Assembly: GCA_900321915.1 (NCBI GenBank)
Contig: ONXW01000218.1
Coordinates: 1 to 6,753, forward strand
Direction of reading: 5' to 3'
Length of the DNA stretch: 6,753 nt
Origin: an uncultured Eubacteriales bacterium
GTDB lineage: Bacteria; Bacillota; Clostridia; Lachnospirales; Lachnospiraceae
The position numbers and the translations under genes were made by a program. Positions 1-6,753 of the stretch are shown here, piece by piece. The notes under the pieces are model-generated. The model did no database searches. It was not told the DNA's origin and worked only from the letters and a program-made list of their open reading frames with translations. The number at the start of each line of letters is the position of its first letter. Positions within the stretch are counted from its first letter, which is position 1.

Positions 1-199
1 CGGAGGGCGCAGTCAAAGGCGCAGGAGCGCCGAGTATTCTGCGACGTGCAGGCATACGTCAGTTGCCGGGGATATGAAGGTATCCTGCCAAGCGCACGGG
101 TCATACCGTGAATCAAGGTGGCACCGCGGATCGTGTCGTATATAAACGAATTCGTCCTTGACAGAGCAGACGTTCTGTCAGGGGCGAATTCTTTAGTTT
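1..199 (+). promoter_or_regulatory. T-box riboswitch leader (3' part), probably tRNA-Trp responsive
   Basis: This is the 3' part of a T-box leader controlling the trp operon by transcription antitermination. Uncharged tRNA would bind and stabilise the antiterminator; charged tRNA would allow the terminator to form. The T-box core is AAGGTGGCACCGCGG at 115-129. Its AAGG (115-118) can pair with CCTT (156-159), and 126-131 can pair with 150-155, leaving the seven-base bulge TGGCACC (119-125). Both pairings use bases of the terminator's 5' arm, so the two folds exclude each other. Upstream hairpins are visible at 18-31 (GGCGC/GCGCC), 43-60 (GACGT/ACGTC), 69-86 and 95-110 (CACGG/CCGTG); the last sits where stem III belongs. 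Bulge bases TGGC complement a tRNA 3' end GCCA, which fits tRNA-Trp with discriminator G. No TGG specifier codon occurs in 1-112, so stem I must begin before the window. The tRNA identity is inferred from the downstream genes and the discriminator match. Confidence 0.9.
148..199 (+). terminator. T-box regulated intrinsic terminator (attenuator)
   Basis: An 18-bp stem pairs 148-165 with 174-191, including two G-U pairs, and closes an 8-base loop (GCAGACGT). It is followed by a short, interrupted T tract (TTTAGTTT). The 5' arm shares bases 150-159 with the T-box antiterminator, so this is the off state of the riboswitch and not an end-of-operon terminator. The U tract is weak, which may allow some readthrough. 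Confidence 0.88.
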
Positions 200-251
200 A
201 AGGGCTGTCGTGCACCCCCTGCAGAACCCGAAGGAAAAAGGAGGAAGCACC

Positions 252-1271
252 ATGATCAAAGAAGCTATCGTCAAAATCGTAAACAAAGGGGATCTCACTT
301 ATGAAGAGGCCTACACTGTCATGAACGAGATCATGAGCGGCGAGACGACCGCAACCCAGAACGCGGCGTTCCTGGCCGCCCTCTCCACTAAGAGCGCGAG
401 GGCGGAGACAACCGACGAGATCGCCGGCTGCGCCGCTGCCATGCGCGACCACGCGACCAGGGTGGACGCGGGAGGGGACCTGTTTGAGATCGTCGGCACC
501 GGAGGCGACAATGCCCACAGCTTCAATATCTCCACAACCTCGGCGCTCGTGGCCGCTGCCGGCGGGATGCGGGTGGCAAAGCACGGAAACCGCGCCGCTT
601 CCTCGAAGTGCGGGACAGCGGACTGCCTGGAAGCCCTGGGCGTCAATATCGACCAGAGCCCCGAAAAGTGCGTGAAGCTCCTCGACGAGGTGGGAATCTG
701 CTTCTTCTTCGCGCAGAAATACCATGCATCCATGAAATACGTGGGCCCCATCCGCAGGGAGCTGGGCTTCCGCACGGTATTCAACATCCTGGGGCCTCTC
801 ACGAACCCGGGATCTCCCTCCATGCAGCTTCTGGGCGTGTATGACGATTACCTGGTGGAGCCGCTGGCGCAGGTCCTGGTGAATCTGGGCGTACGCCGCG
901 GCATGGTGGTGTACGGGATGGACAAGCTGGATGAGATTTCCGTGAGCGCGCCCACAAAGATCTGCGAGATTCAGGACGGATGGTACAAAACCTACACCGT
1001 GACGCCGGAACAGTTCGGCCTGACCCGCTGCGAGAAAGAGGCGCTGGTGGGCGGCACCCCGGAGGAGAACGCGGACATTACCCGGCGGATCCTTTCCGGG
1101 GAGAAGGGAAGCCGGCGGGACGCGGTGCTGATGAACGCGGGCGCGGCCCTCTATATCGGCGGAAAGGCAGAGAGCATGCAGGAAGGCATCAGGCTGGCGG
1201 CGGAACTCATTGATTCCGGGAAAGCGGCGGAAAAGCTCAGCCGGTTCATAGAGGCCAGCAGCCGCCCGTAA
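252..1271 (+). CDS. trpD: Anthranilate phosphoribosyltransferase
   Basis: TrpD transfers the phosphoribosyl group of PRPP to anthranilate, giving N-(5'-phosphoribosyl)anthranilate, the second step of the tryptophan branch; it is cytosolic. The 339-residue product has the usual family length. Visible motifs are the PRPP-binding glycine loop GTGGD (82-86) followed by NIST (92-95), KHGNR (110-114), SSKCGTAD (117-124), [19 protein letters not shown] (165-183), and the metal-binding acidic pair in KLDE (D227, E228). In the GTGGD loop the commonly seen Thr before FNIST is Ser (HSFNIST), a conservative change. I chose ATG 252 because AGGAGG (239-244) lies 7 bases before it and the protein aligns from there; the in-frame GTG at 210 lies in the leader and has no such site. 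It is the first gene after the T-box terminator, so it should respond to tryptophan availability. trpC starts 51 bases downstream. Confidence 0.96.
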   Translation: MIKEAIVKIVNKGDLTYEEAYTVMNEIMSGETTATQNAAFLAALSTKSARAETTDEIAGCAAAMRDHATRVDAGGDLFEIVGTGGDNAHSFNISTTSALVAAAGGMRVAKHGNRAASSKCGTADCLEALGVNIDQSPEKCVKLLDEVGICFFFAQKYHASMKYVGPIRRELGFRTVFNILGPLTNPGSPSMQLLGVYDDYLVEPLAQVLVNLGVRRGMVVYGMDKLDEISVSAPTKICEIQDGWYKTYTVTPEQFGLTRCEKEALVGGTPEENADITRRILSGEKGSRRDAVLMNAGAALYIGGKAESMQEGIRLAAELIDSGKAAEKLSRFIEASSRP

Positions 1272-1322
1272 AGGCAGAAGTGTGAGACGGCAGCAGGACG
1301 GCGCTTACGCCGGGGAGGAAAG

Positions 1323-2111
1323 ATGACCATACTGGAACAGCTGGCGGCGGAAGCCGCAAAACGGGTCCGGCGGGACAGGGAGAAAATAAGCTTTGGGGAA
1401 ATGAAGGCGATGGCCAAGGCGCTGCCCGCGCCGGAAAAGAACCCCTTCCTTCAGGCGGTATCAAAGCCCGGCATGAGCTTTATCTGCGAGGTGAAGAAGG
1501 CCTCCCCGTCCAAAGGGGTTATCGACCCCGTATTTGATTACCTGGAAATCGCCCGGGACTACGAGAAAGCCGGCGCGGACGCCGTCTCGTGCCTCACGGA
1601 GCCGAAATGGTTCCTCGGGTCCGACGACATTTTCCGGGAGATCCGGAAGGCGACCGCTCTGCCGATGATCCGGAAGGATTTTGTGGTGGATGAATACCAG
1701 CTTTACCAGGCAAAGGTACTGGGGGCCGACTGTGTGCTCCTCATCTGTTCTCTTCTCGATACGGAAACCATGGCCGGATACCTGGAAATCTGCGAAAACC
1801 TCGGCCTCGCCGCCCTGTCGGAGGCCCACGATTCTGTGGAGACAGAATCCGCAATCCGCGCGGGGGCCCGCATGATAGGGGTCAACAACCGGAATCTCAG
1901 GGATTTTACGGTGGATTTTGACAATGCCGCAAGGCTCAGGGAGCTGATTCCGCCGGATCGCCTCTATGTGGCGGAGAGCGGCGTGAAGGGGCCGGCGGAT
2001 GTGGCAGCGCTCCGGAAAATCGGGGCGGACGCCGTCCTGATGGGAGAAGTGCTGATGCGGGCCGAAAACCGGGGGGAAATGATCCGGGCCATGCGGGAGG
2101 CGGCGGTATGA
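1323..2111 (+). CDS. trpC: Indole-3-glycerol-phosphate synthase
   Basis: TrpC is the (beta/alpha)8-barrel enzyme that cyclises and decarboxylates 1-(o-carboxyphenylamino)-1-deoxyribulose 5-phosphate to indole-3-glycerol phosphate. The 262-residue length is normal for a monofunctional enzyme, unlike the TrpC-TrpF fusion of E. coli. Family residues are in place: [11 protein letters not shown] (E56, K58, S61), catalytic lysine in IRKDF (K118), E167 in [16 protein letters not shown] (N188, N189), and AESGV (E218, S219) near the phosphate site, with VLMGE (238-242) at the barrel end. The ATG has GGAGG (1314-1318) four bases upstream, a rather tight spacing. A 4-bp hairpin (GGCG/CGCC, 1300-1311) sits just before that site. 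The last codon overlaps the trpF start (ATGA), suggesting coupled translation. Confidence 0.96.
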   Translation: MTILEQLAAEAAKRVRRDREKISFGEMKAMAKALPAPEKNPFLQAVSKPGMSFICEVKKASPSKGVIDPVFDYLEIARDYEKAGADAVSCLTEPKWFLGSDDIFREIRKATALPMIRKDFVVDEYQLYQAKVLGADCVLLICSLLDTETMAGYLEICENLGLAALSEAHDSVETESAIRAGARMIGVNNRNLRDFTVDFDNAARLRELIPPDRLYVAESGVKGPADVAALRKIGADAVLMGEVLMRAENRGEMIRAMREAAV

Positions 2112-3961
2112 CGGCGGTTAAGATATGCGGCCTTTTCAGGTCCTGCGATGTCGAATGGGTAAATGAAGCCCGGCCGGACTATGCAGGGTTTATCCTGCAG
2201 TATCCAAAGAGCCACAGGAATGTCACGGTGCAGCAGGCGAAAGCTCTCCGGGAAAAGCTCGCCCCGGGGATCCGGGCCGTGGGCGTCTTTGTCGACCGCC
2301 CCGCGGAAGAGATCGCGGAGGCGGCGGACATTATCGGGCTGGATGTGATACAGCTCCACGGCAATGAGGACAGCCTGTTTATTGAAGCGCTGAGGAAAAA
2401 GACGGGACTTCCCGTCTGGAAGGCGTTCCGGGTGAGAACGCCGGGAGACCTTGCGGAAGCGGGGGAGAGCCCTGCCGACGGGATCCTTCTGGACGGAGGC
2501 CTTGGGAGCGGCAGCCTCTTTGACTGGTCCCTGATCGGGTCATTCGGACGCCCCTTTTTCCTGGCGGGGGGGCTTACGCCGGAAAATATCCCCGAAGCGG
2601 TGCGAAAGCTCTCCCCGGCCCTGGTGGACCTCTCCTCCGGCGTGGAGACGGAAAAGAAAAAGGATCGGGAAAAAATACTGGCTGCGGTCAGGGCTGCGCG
2701 CGGCGCGGGGGCAGGCACGGACGAAAATAATGATGCGGCTTTAAAACAGCGGAAGAAGCGGGAAGGCGGGAAACAGATGAGCAGAGGACGATTCGGAAAC
2801 CACGGGGGGCAGTACATCCCGGAGACGCTGATGAATGCGGTGATTGAGCTGGAAGAAGCCTACAACCGGTACCGGGAGGACCCGGGCTTTGTCCGGGAGC
2901 TGTCGGAGCTTTTCAATGAGTACGCGGGCCGCCCGTCCCGGCTGTACTTCGCGGAAAAGATGACAAAAGATCTGGGCGGGGCGAAGATTTACCTCAAGCG
3001 GGAAGACCTGAACCACACCGGGGCTCACAAGATCAACAATGTCCTCGGGCAGGCCCTCCTGGCAAAGAAGATGGGCAAAACCCGTCTTATCGCCGAGACG
3101 GGGGCGGGCCAGCACGGCGTGGCCACAGCCACCGCGGCGGCGCTCATGGGGATGGAATGCGTGGTATTCATGGGCGAAGAGGACACGGTCCGCCAGGCCC
3201 TCAATGTCTACCGCATGCGCCTTCTGGGCGCCGAAGTCATCCCGGTAAAGACCGGGACGGCGACGCTGAAGGACGCTGTCTCCGAAGCCATGCGGGAGTG
3301 GACATCCCGGATCAGCGACACCCACTACTGCCTGGGATCGGTGATGGGGCCGCATCCATTTCCCACCATCGTGCGGGACTTCCAGGCCGTGATTTCCCGG
3401 GAGATTAAGGAACAGCTGATGCAGAAGGAGGGACGCCTTCCGGACGCGGTCCTCGCCTGCGTCGGCGGCGGTTCCAATGCCATCGGGAGCTTTTACCACT
3501 TTATTGATGAGCCGGGGGTCAGGCTTATCGGCTGCGAGGCAGCGGGGCGGGGCATTGATACGGCGGAGACTGCCGCCACCATCGCCACCGGGAGACCGGG
3601 CATTTTCCACGGGATGAAGTCCTATTTCTGCCAGGATGCGTACGGGCAGATCGCCCCGGTCTACTCGATTTCCGCCGGCCTGGATTACCCGGGCATCGGG
3701 CCGGAGCACGCGTACCTCCACGACACCGGCAGGGCGGAATACGTGCCGGTGACAGACGCGGAGGCGGTGGACGCCTTTGAGTACCTGGCGCGGACGGAAG
3801 GCATCATCCCGGCCATTGAGTCGGCTCACGCCGTCGCCCACGCCATGAAGATCGCCCCGTCGATGGAGAAAGACCGGATCCTGGTCATCACCATTTCCGG
3901 CAGGGGGGATAAGGACTGCGCTGCCATAGCGCGCTACAGAGGGGAGGATATCCATGAGTAA
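2108..3961 (+). CDS. trpF-trpB: TrpF-TrpB fusion: phosphoribosylanthranilate isomerase / tryptophan synthase beta chain
   Basis: One uninterrupted frame of 617 codons carries two pathway enzymes. Residues 1-197 are TrpF, the isomerase acting between TrpD and TrpC: KICGL with catalytic C7, KSHR (34-37), VGVFVD (58-63), IQLHG (81-85), catalytic Asp in ILLDG (D129), LFDW (137-140), AGGLTPENI (153-161) and DLSSGVE (174-180). Residues 198-223 are a polar, Lys/Arg-rich linker. Residues 224-617 are a full-length TrpB (394 residues) that condenses indole with serine using [12 protein letters not shown] (231-239), [15 protein letters not shown] with the PLP lysine K308, ETGAGQHG with catalytic E330, phosphate-binding GGGSNAIG (453-460), [13 protein letters not shown] (522-534) and SGRGDKD (597-603). 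GGGAGG (2095-2100) lies 7 bases before the ATG, inside trpC. TrpF-TrpB fusions are known as an annotated class. An internal ATG at 2777 may also give free TrpB, so the cell could contain fused protein, separate TrpB, or both. Confidence 0.95.
   Translation: MTAVKICGLFRSCDVEWVNEARPDYAGFILQYPKSHRNVTVQQAKALREKLAPGIRAVGVFVDRPAEEIAEAADIIGLDVIQLHGNEDSLFIEALRKKTGLPVWKAFRVRTPGDLAEAGESPADGILLDGGLGSGSLFDWSLIGSFGRPFFLAGGLTPENIPEAVRKLSPALVDLSSGVETEKKKDREKILAAVRAARGAGAGTDENNDAALKQRKKREGGKQMSRGRFGNHGGQYIPETLMNAVIELEEAYNRYREDPGFVRELSELFNEYAGRPSRLYFAEKMTKDLGGAKIYLKREDLNHTGAHKINNVLGQALLAKKMGKTRLIAETGAGQHGVATATAAALMGMECVVFMGEEDTVRQALNVYRMRLLGAEVIPVKTGTATLKDAVSEAMREWTSRISDTHYCLGSVMGPHPFPTIVRDFQAVISREIKEQLMQKEGRLPDAVLACVGGGSNAIGSFYHFIDEPGVRLIGCEAAGRGIDTAETAATIATGRPGIFHGMKSYFCQDAYGQIAPVYSISAGLDYPGIGPEHAYLHDTGRAEYVPVTDAEAVDAFEYLARTEGIIPAIESAHAVAHAMKIAPSMEKDRILVITISGRGDKDCAAIARYRGEDIHE
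2761..2779 (+). promoter_or_regulatory. Possible internal ribosome binding site and start for separate TrpB
   Basis: GGAAGGCGGG (2761-2770) lies 6 bases before ATG 2777, which is exactly where a stand-alone TrpB would begin ([11 protein letters not shown]). The 26-codon stretch before it encodes an unconserved-looking polar linker, as expected if a former spacer with a ribosome binding site became open. The match to GGAGG is imperfect, so use of this start is uncertain. Confidence 0.4.
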
Positions 3962-4724
3962 TATCTGCCGGGCATTCAGGAAGGGAAAAGCATTCATCCC
4001 GTTTATCACCTGCGGGGACCCGGATCTGGAAACCACCGGGGCCGTGGTGAGGGCAGCAGTGGAAAATGGCGCCGACCTCATTGAGCTGGGCATCCCCTTT
4101 TCCGATCCCACCGCGGAAGGGCCTGTTATCCAGGCAGCAAACCTGCGGGCGCTGCAGGGCGGCGTGACTACGGATAAAATTTTTGATTTTGTGAGGAAGC
4201 TCCGGCAGGACGTGCATGTCCCCCTGGTCTTCATGACCTACGCCAATGTGGTCTATTCCTACGGGGCGGAAAAATTCATGGCGGCCTGCAGGGACCTGAC
4301 GGTGGACGGGATCATCCTGCCCGACCTGCCCTACGAGGAGAAGGGGGAATTCCTGCCGGTGTGCCGGAAATACGGGGTGGACCTGATTTCCATGATAGCC
4401 CCCACCTCCGAAAACCGAATCGCGATGATCGCGAAGGAGGCGGAGGGATTTCTGTACATCGTGTCAAGCCTCGGGGTGACCGGCGTCCGCAGCGAGATCC
4501 GCACCGACCTGTCCTCTATTATGGATGTGGTCCGGAAAAACACTGATATCCCCTGCGCCGTGGGCTTCGGCATCTCCACGCCGGAGCAGGCGAAGAAGAT
4601 GGCTGATATTTCCGACGGCGCCATCGTCGGGTCCGCCATTATAAAGCTTCTGGCCCAGTACGGGAGGGACGCGGCAGGCCCCGTCGGGGCGTATGTGCGC
4701 TCCATGAAAGAGGGAATGCGGTGA
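3954..4724 (+). CDS. trpA: Tryptophan synthase alpha chain
   Basis: TrpA cleaves indole-3-glycerol phosphate to indole and glyceraldehyde 3-phosphate and channels indole to TrpB in the alpha2-beta2 complex. The 256-residue product has normal length. Motifs: FITCGDPD (17-24), [11 protein letters not shown] with catalytic E44 (E. coli Glu49), the [10 protein letters not shown] segment (54-63), PDLPYEE (123-129), IAPTS (148-152), [12 protein letters not shown] (168-179), VGFGIS (203-208) and DGAIVGSA (221-228). The second catalytic acid, Asp60 in E. coli (ADGP), is Glu here (E55, AEGP). The start is well supported: GGGGAGG (3941-3947) lies 6 bases upstream. It overlaps the end of the trpF-trpB frame by 8 bases (ATGAGTAA), so the two synthase chains are probably made in a coupled, equal ratio. 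It is the last gene of the operon. Confidence 0.96.
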   Translation: MSNICRAFRKGKAFIPFITCGDPDLETTGAVVRAAVENGADLIELGIPFSDPTAEGPVIQAANLRALQGGVTTDKIFDFVRKLRQDVHVPLVFMTYANVVYSYGAEKFMAACRDLTVDGIILPDLPYEEKGEFLPVCRKYGVDLISMIAPTSENRIAMIAKEAEGFLYIVSSLGVTGVRSEIRTDLSSIMDVVRKNTDIPCAVGFGISTPEQAKKMADISDGAIVGSAIIKLLAQYGRDAAGPVGAYVRSMKEGMR

Positions 4725-4784
4725 AAAATATCCTGAAATGCCGCCGGGACAGGGACGGAATTAACAGAATTCGTAATAAAATTG

Positions 4785-4820
4785 GACCGGGAAGCGTAAG
4801 ACCTTCCCGGTCTTCTTTAT
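4785..4820 (+). terminator. Intrinsic terminator at the end of the trp operon
   Basis: A perfect 10-bp GC-rich stem, GACCGGGAAG (4785-4794) with CTTCCCGGTC (4803-4812), encloses an 8-base loop and is followed by TTCTTTAT. The 60 bases between trpA and the stem show no gene. An AT-rich run (AATAAAATT) precedes the stem, so weak activity on the other strand is possible. Confidence 0.9.
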
Positions 4821-4828
4821 GTTAGAAT
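4820..4828 (+). promoter_or_regulatory. Candidate extended -10 promoter for the lipoprotein gene
   Basis: TGTTAGAAT matches the extended -10 pattern TGnTATAAT with one mismatch in the hexamer (TAGAAT, 4823-4828). It sits immediately after the trp terminator and about 50 bases before the next start codon. I see no good -35 box at the right distance (4800-4805 is GACCTT), as can occur with extended -10 promoters. This is a consensus match only. Confidence 0.4.
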
Positions 4829-4832
4829 AATA

Positions 4833-4869
4833 CTGGCGGCATGGGTAAAATCTGCCCATTTGCCGGCAG
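4833..4869 (+). promoter_or_regulatory. 5' UTR hairpin reaching the lipoprotein ribosome binding site
   Basis: ATGGG (4841-4845) pairs with CCCAT (4855-4859) around a 9-base loop. The stem extends outward with CGGC (4837-4840) pairing GCCG (4862-4865) past a two-base TT bulge, then, after a G/G mismatch, CTG (4833-4835) pairing CAG (4867-4869). The final AG of this stem is the beginning of the AGGAGG ribosome binding site (4868-4873). The fold lies after the trp terminator and has no T tract, so it does not look like a terminator. A role in translation or mRNA stability is inferred. Confidence 0.4.
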
Positions 4870-4880
4870 GAGGACAATAT

Positions 4881-6626
4881 ATGAGAAAAACATTGAGAAT
4901 TGCAGCAGCTGTACTGGCAGCCTGCCTTGCCATGTCTGCCTGCGGACAGGGTGCGCCGGAGAGCGCTCCGGCAAAGGAGAGCGCGCAGGCTGAGAACCCG
5001 GAAGCCGCGGCTCAGGAGGAAAAAGGCGCGGAGAAGGCCGATGCGGCGGGAGAGGCCACAGCGGACGCGGAGGCCCCGGCGGGGGCATCCATGGCGGGAG
5101 CAAAAGGCCAGAGCGCGGAGGAGCCCGCATGGGACGGCGTAAACCGCGTACTTTCCCTGGGGCGGGAGACCCGGTATATCGACACGGAGGATACCGCGTT
5201 CATCTGTTACGGCAATTATGACCGCATTTCCGCGGATGACTCCCACCCGGCCCTCAGGAGCGCGCTGGAAAAATACAATGACGACGTGAATCTGCAGGCG
5301 CAGATCTATCTTGACAACTTTAAGAGAAATGTCGCGGAGCTGGGCGCATCCGGGGATATCGACGCGGACGGGTTCTACCATACCGCCCACAACGCGCAGC
5401 TGATGCGCGCCGACGAGCACATCCTGAGCTTTATCCGCTGGGATGTGGAGTACGGCCTCGGAAACGGGGACACCACCCTTCTGGGCGTGAACTTCGACCC
5501 GCAGACCGGTGAGATGCTCACCCTTTCGGATGTGGTGGCCGACAGGGACGCCCTGTGCGACGTCGTGGTGGAGAAGGTCAAAGAGCTGGTTCCGAGGGAA
5601 GACTTCCCGAAGACGCCGGAAGCCCTGGTGCGGGAGCTCTTCGCTGCGGAAGACTCAGTGAGCACGAAGGAGTTCTCCTGGGCCGCGGGCTACCAGGGGA
5701 TGAGCTTCCTGTTCAATACCACCGTCAACTTCGCGTACTTCAGCCGTCCCGGCGGCGCGATGGAGATATTTGTACCCTACAGGGATTACCCGGAGCTGTT
5801 TTCCGACTTCTGCACGGATGTGCCGGAGCAGTACGCCTGCGACTTTATCCTGTCGGACGGCACAGCCGGCGACATCTGGATTGACGCCGACGGGGACGGC
5901 ACCCTGGAGGAGATGGTCGGCATCCTGGACGAGAACGAATACGGCAGCTACAAGGGCCTGACCCTGATGCGGGGGCAGGAGAGCTGGGAATTCCCCTTCG
6001 AGTATGAGTGCTACTATGCCTTCGGCACCGTGGCCCACCTGGGGGAGGGAAAGGATTTCCTCTGCCTGGAGCAGATGGAGGACGACTACGGCTGGAACCT
6101 GGTCTACCGCCTGAACCAGACCCCGGAATACATGGGAGAGTTTGACGGGGACGCGGAATTTACCAGCTATGCGGTAAATATCGATGATTACGAGGATTAC
6201 GATGATATCGCCGGGAAGGACCGGAGAGCGTATATGTTTACCGACCCGTCGAACCTGGTGCTCAGGCACCCGACCCTCCTTCTGGGATCCGGCAGCCTGA
6301 TGCGGACCTGGCGTCTCGGGGACGCGGGACTTCCGGGGGCTCTGGAATACGGATACGCCTACACCTCGGTCCGGGTGATGACGGCAAAGAAGAAGATGAC
6401 GGCCGACGAGGTGAACGATGCCGGGGACGTCATCGGGACAGTGGATATCCCGAAGGGGACAAAGCTGACCCTCCTGTGGACAGACAATGAATCTCTGGTG
6501 GATATGAAGACCCCGGAAGGAAAACGCTGCAGGTTTACCGTGACATCCGGCGAGGAAGAATACCAGCAGTATATAGGGGATGAACTGACAGACGACCTGT
6601 TTGACGGCATCATTTACGCTAACTGA
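4881..6626 (+). CDS. Predicted lipoprotein with a DUF3298/RsiV-like region
   Basis: A 581-residue exported protein of unknown function. The start is ATG 4881, with AGGAGG (4868-4873) 7 bases upstream; an in-frame TTG at 4860 lacks this support. Residues 1-20 are a signal peptide (basic MRKTLR, then a hydrophobic Ala/Leu core) ending at SAC, with C21 the probable lipidated cysteine; LAAC at 12-15 is a second lipobox-like match but leaves a very short core. Residues 22-83 are an Ala/Glu/Pro-rich, low-complexity tether. Residues 91-302 resemble DUF3298/DUF4163 proteins (RsiV, PdaC): note VNFDPQTGEMLTLSDVV and the later FNTTVNFAYFSRPGG and FVPYRDYPELF. Residues 333-342 contain an Asp-rich IDADGDGTLEE stretch resembling calcium-binding loops, but the spacing does not complete a canonical EF-hand. 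An acidic cluster DDYEDYDD lies at 435-442. The C-terminal part (446-581) is unassigned and may be an SH3-like beta domain (GTVDIPKGTKLTLL). It likely sits on the outer face of the membrane. No catalytic site is recognised. Confidence 0.82.
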   Translation: MRKTLRIAAAVLAACLAMSACGQGAPESAPAKESAQAENPEAAAQEEKGAEKADAAGEATADAEAPAGASMAGAKGQSAEEPAWDGVNRVLSLGRETRYIDTEDTAFICYGNYDRISADDSHPALRSALEKYNDDVNLQAQIYLDNFKRNVAELGASGDIDADGFYHTAHNAQLMRADEHILSFIRWDVEYGLGNGDTTLLGVNFDPQTGEMLTLSDVVADRDALCDVVVEKVKELVPREDFPKTPEALVRELFAAEDSVSTKEFSWAAGYQGMSFLFNTTVNFAYFSRPGGAMEIFVPYRDYPELFSDFCTDVPEQYACDFILSDGTAGDIWIDADGDGTLEEMVGILDENEYGSYKGLTLMRGQESWEFPFEYECYYAFGTVAHLGEGKDFLCLEQMEDDYGWNLVYRLNQTPEYMGEFDGDAEFTSYAVNIDDYEDYDDIAGKDRRAYMFTDPSNLVLRHPTLLLGSGSLMRTWRLGDAGLPGALEYGYAYTSVRVMTAKKKMTADEVNDAGDVIGTVDIPKGTKLTLLWTDNESLVDMKTPEGKRCRFTVTSGEEEYQQYIGDELTDDLFDGIIYAN

Positions 6627-6664
6627 CGGCTGATCTCAGACAGAAAAGGGAAGGATGGAAGGGC

Positions 6665-6753
6665 ATGAAGAGAAAACGGAAAATGACCGCTCTCGCGGCG
6701 GCGCTGCTGTCTGCCGTACTCCTCAGCATAACGGGCACGGCCTATGCCGGACC
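6665..6753 (+). CDS. Exported protein, N-terminal part only (signal peptide)
   Basis: Only 29 codons fall inside the window. They form a textbook Sec signal peptide: basic MKRKRK, a hydrophobic core rich in Ala and Leu (residues 8-22), and a signal peptidase I site after AYA (residue 28). There is no lipobox cysteine, so the mature protein is probably secreted or anchored by a downstream signal. GGGAAGGA (6648-6655) lies 9 bases before the ATG and serves as the likely ribosome binding site. The 38-base gap after the lipoprotein contains no terminator, so the two genes are probably transcribed together. The function cannot be judged from this fragment. Confidence 0.75.
   Translation, partial: MKRKRKMTALAAALLSAVLLSITGTAYAG

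Noticed and set aside
1..111. Open frames with no early stop through the first 76-145 bases, possibly the tail of an upstream gene
   Set aside because: All three frames are open simply because the region is GC-rich, no translation resembles TrpG or another known C-terminus, and the stretch is filled with the hairpins of the T-box leader.
210..251. GTG start 14 codons upstream of the chosen trpD start
   Set aside because: It has no suitable ribosome binding site, lies just after the leader terminator, and adds residues not found in the family; ATG 252 has a perfect AGGAGG.
1272..1322. A regulatory or terminator hairpin between trpD and trpC
   Set aside because: Only a 4-bp GGCG/CGCC stem is present with no T tract, which is too weak to call a separate element.
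2741..4234. A 497-codon open frame on the minus strand opposite trpB and trpA
   Set aside because: It lies wholly antisense to strongly supported enzymes, has Arg/His/Pro-rich composition with no recognisable domain, and long antisense frames are expected in GC-rich coding DNA.
4860..4880. TTG start 7 codons upstream of the lipoprotein ATG
   Set aside because: It would start translation inside the 5' UTR hairpin and place the true ribosome binding site within the coding region; the signal peptide begins properly at 4881.
5883..5915. EF-hand calcium-binding site in the lipoprotein
   Set aside because: The DADGDGTLEE stretch has the initial Asp spacing, but position 12 of the loop is Val instead of Glu or Asp and there is no paired second loop, so only a loose resemblance can be claimed.
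1..6753. CRISPR arrays, insertion sequences, tRNA or rRNA genes
   Set aside because: I saw no regularly spaced repeats, transposase-like frames, inverted terminal repeats, or tRNA/rRNA signatures in the window.

Overview
This window carries the distal part of a tryptophan biosynthesis operon, followed by the start of an unrelated group of exported proteins. All genes are on the + strand. The DNA is GC-rich (roughly 60% by eye). The operon is headed by a T-box leader, which is characteristic of Firmicutes. Together with strong Shine-Dalgarno sites (GGAGG type), the gene order and a lipoprotein of a DUF3298-like type, this suggests a high-GC member of the Clostridia, perhaps Lachnospiraceae. 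That placement is inferred from style and not proven.

Positions 1-199 hold the 3' part of a tRNA-responsive T-box riboswitch: linker hairpins, stem III, the T-box/antiterminator, and a competing 18-bp intrinsic terminator. Stem I with its specifier codon lies upstream of the window. The TGGC of the T-box bulge would pair with a tRNA ending in GCCA, which fits tRNA-Trp (discriminator G).

Positions 252-4724 are trpD, trpC, a single-ORF trpF-trpB fusion and trpA. They supply every step from anthranilate to tryptophan. The trpC/trpF and trpB/trpA junctions overlap by a few bases, implying translational coupling. The genes for anthranilate synthase (trpE, trpG) are not between the leader and trpD, so the first step must be encoded elsewhere or anthranilate must be obtained from another source.

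A strong intrinsic terminator (4785-4818) ends the operon. A probable extended -10 promoter (4820-4828) lies immediately downstream, followed by a 5' UTR hairpin that reaches the ribosome binding site of a 581-residue lipoprotein (4881-6626). The lipoprotein has a long Ala/Glu-rich tether, a DUF3298/RsiV-like region, an Asp-rich DxDGDG segment and an unassigned C-terminal domain. After 38 bases with no terminator comes the start of another exported protein (6665 to the window edge), of which only the signal peptide is visible.

I found no clear new system. The points most worth a second look are the TrpF-TrpB fusion with a relic-like internal ribosome binding site, the T-box placed directly before trpD, the Asp-to-Glu replacement at the TrpA catalytic acid, and the uncharacterised lipoprotein with its structured leader.
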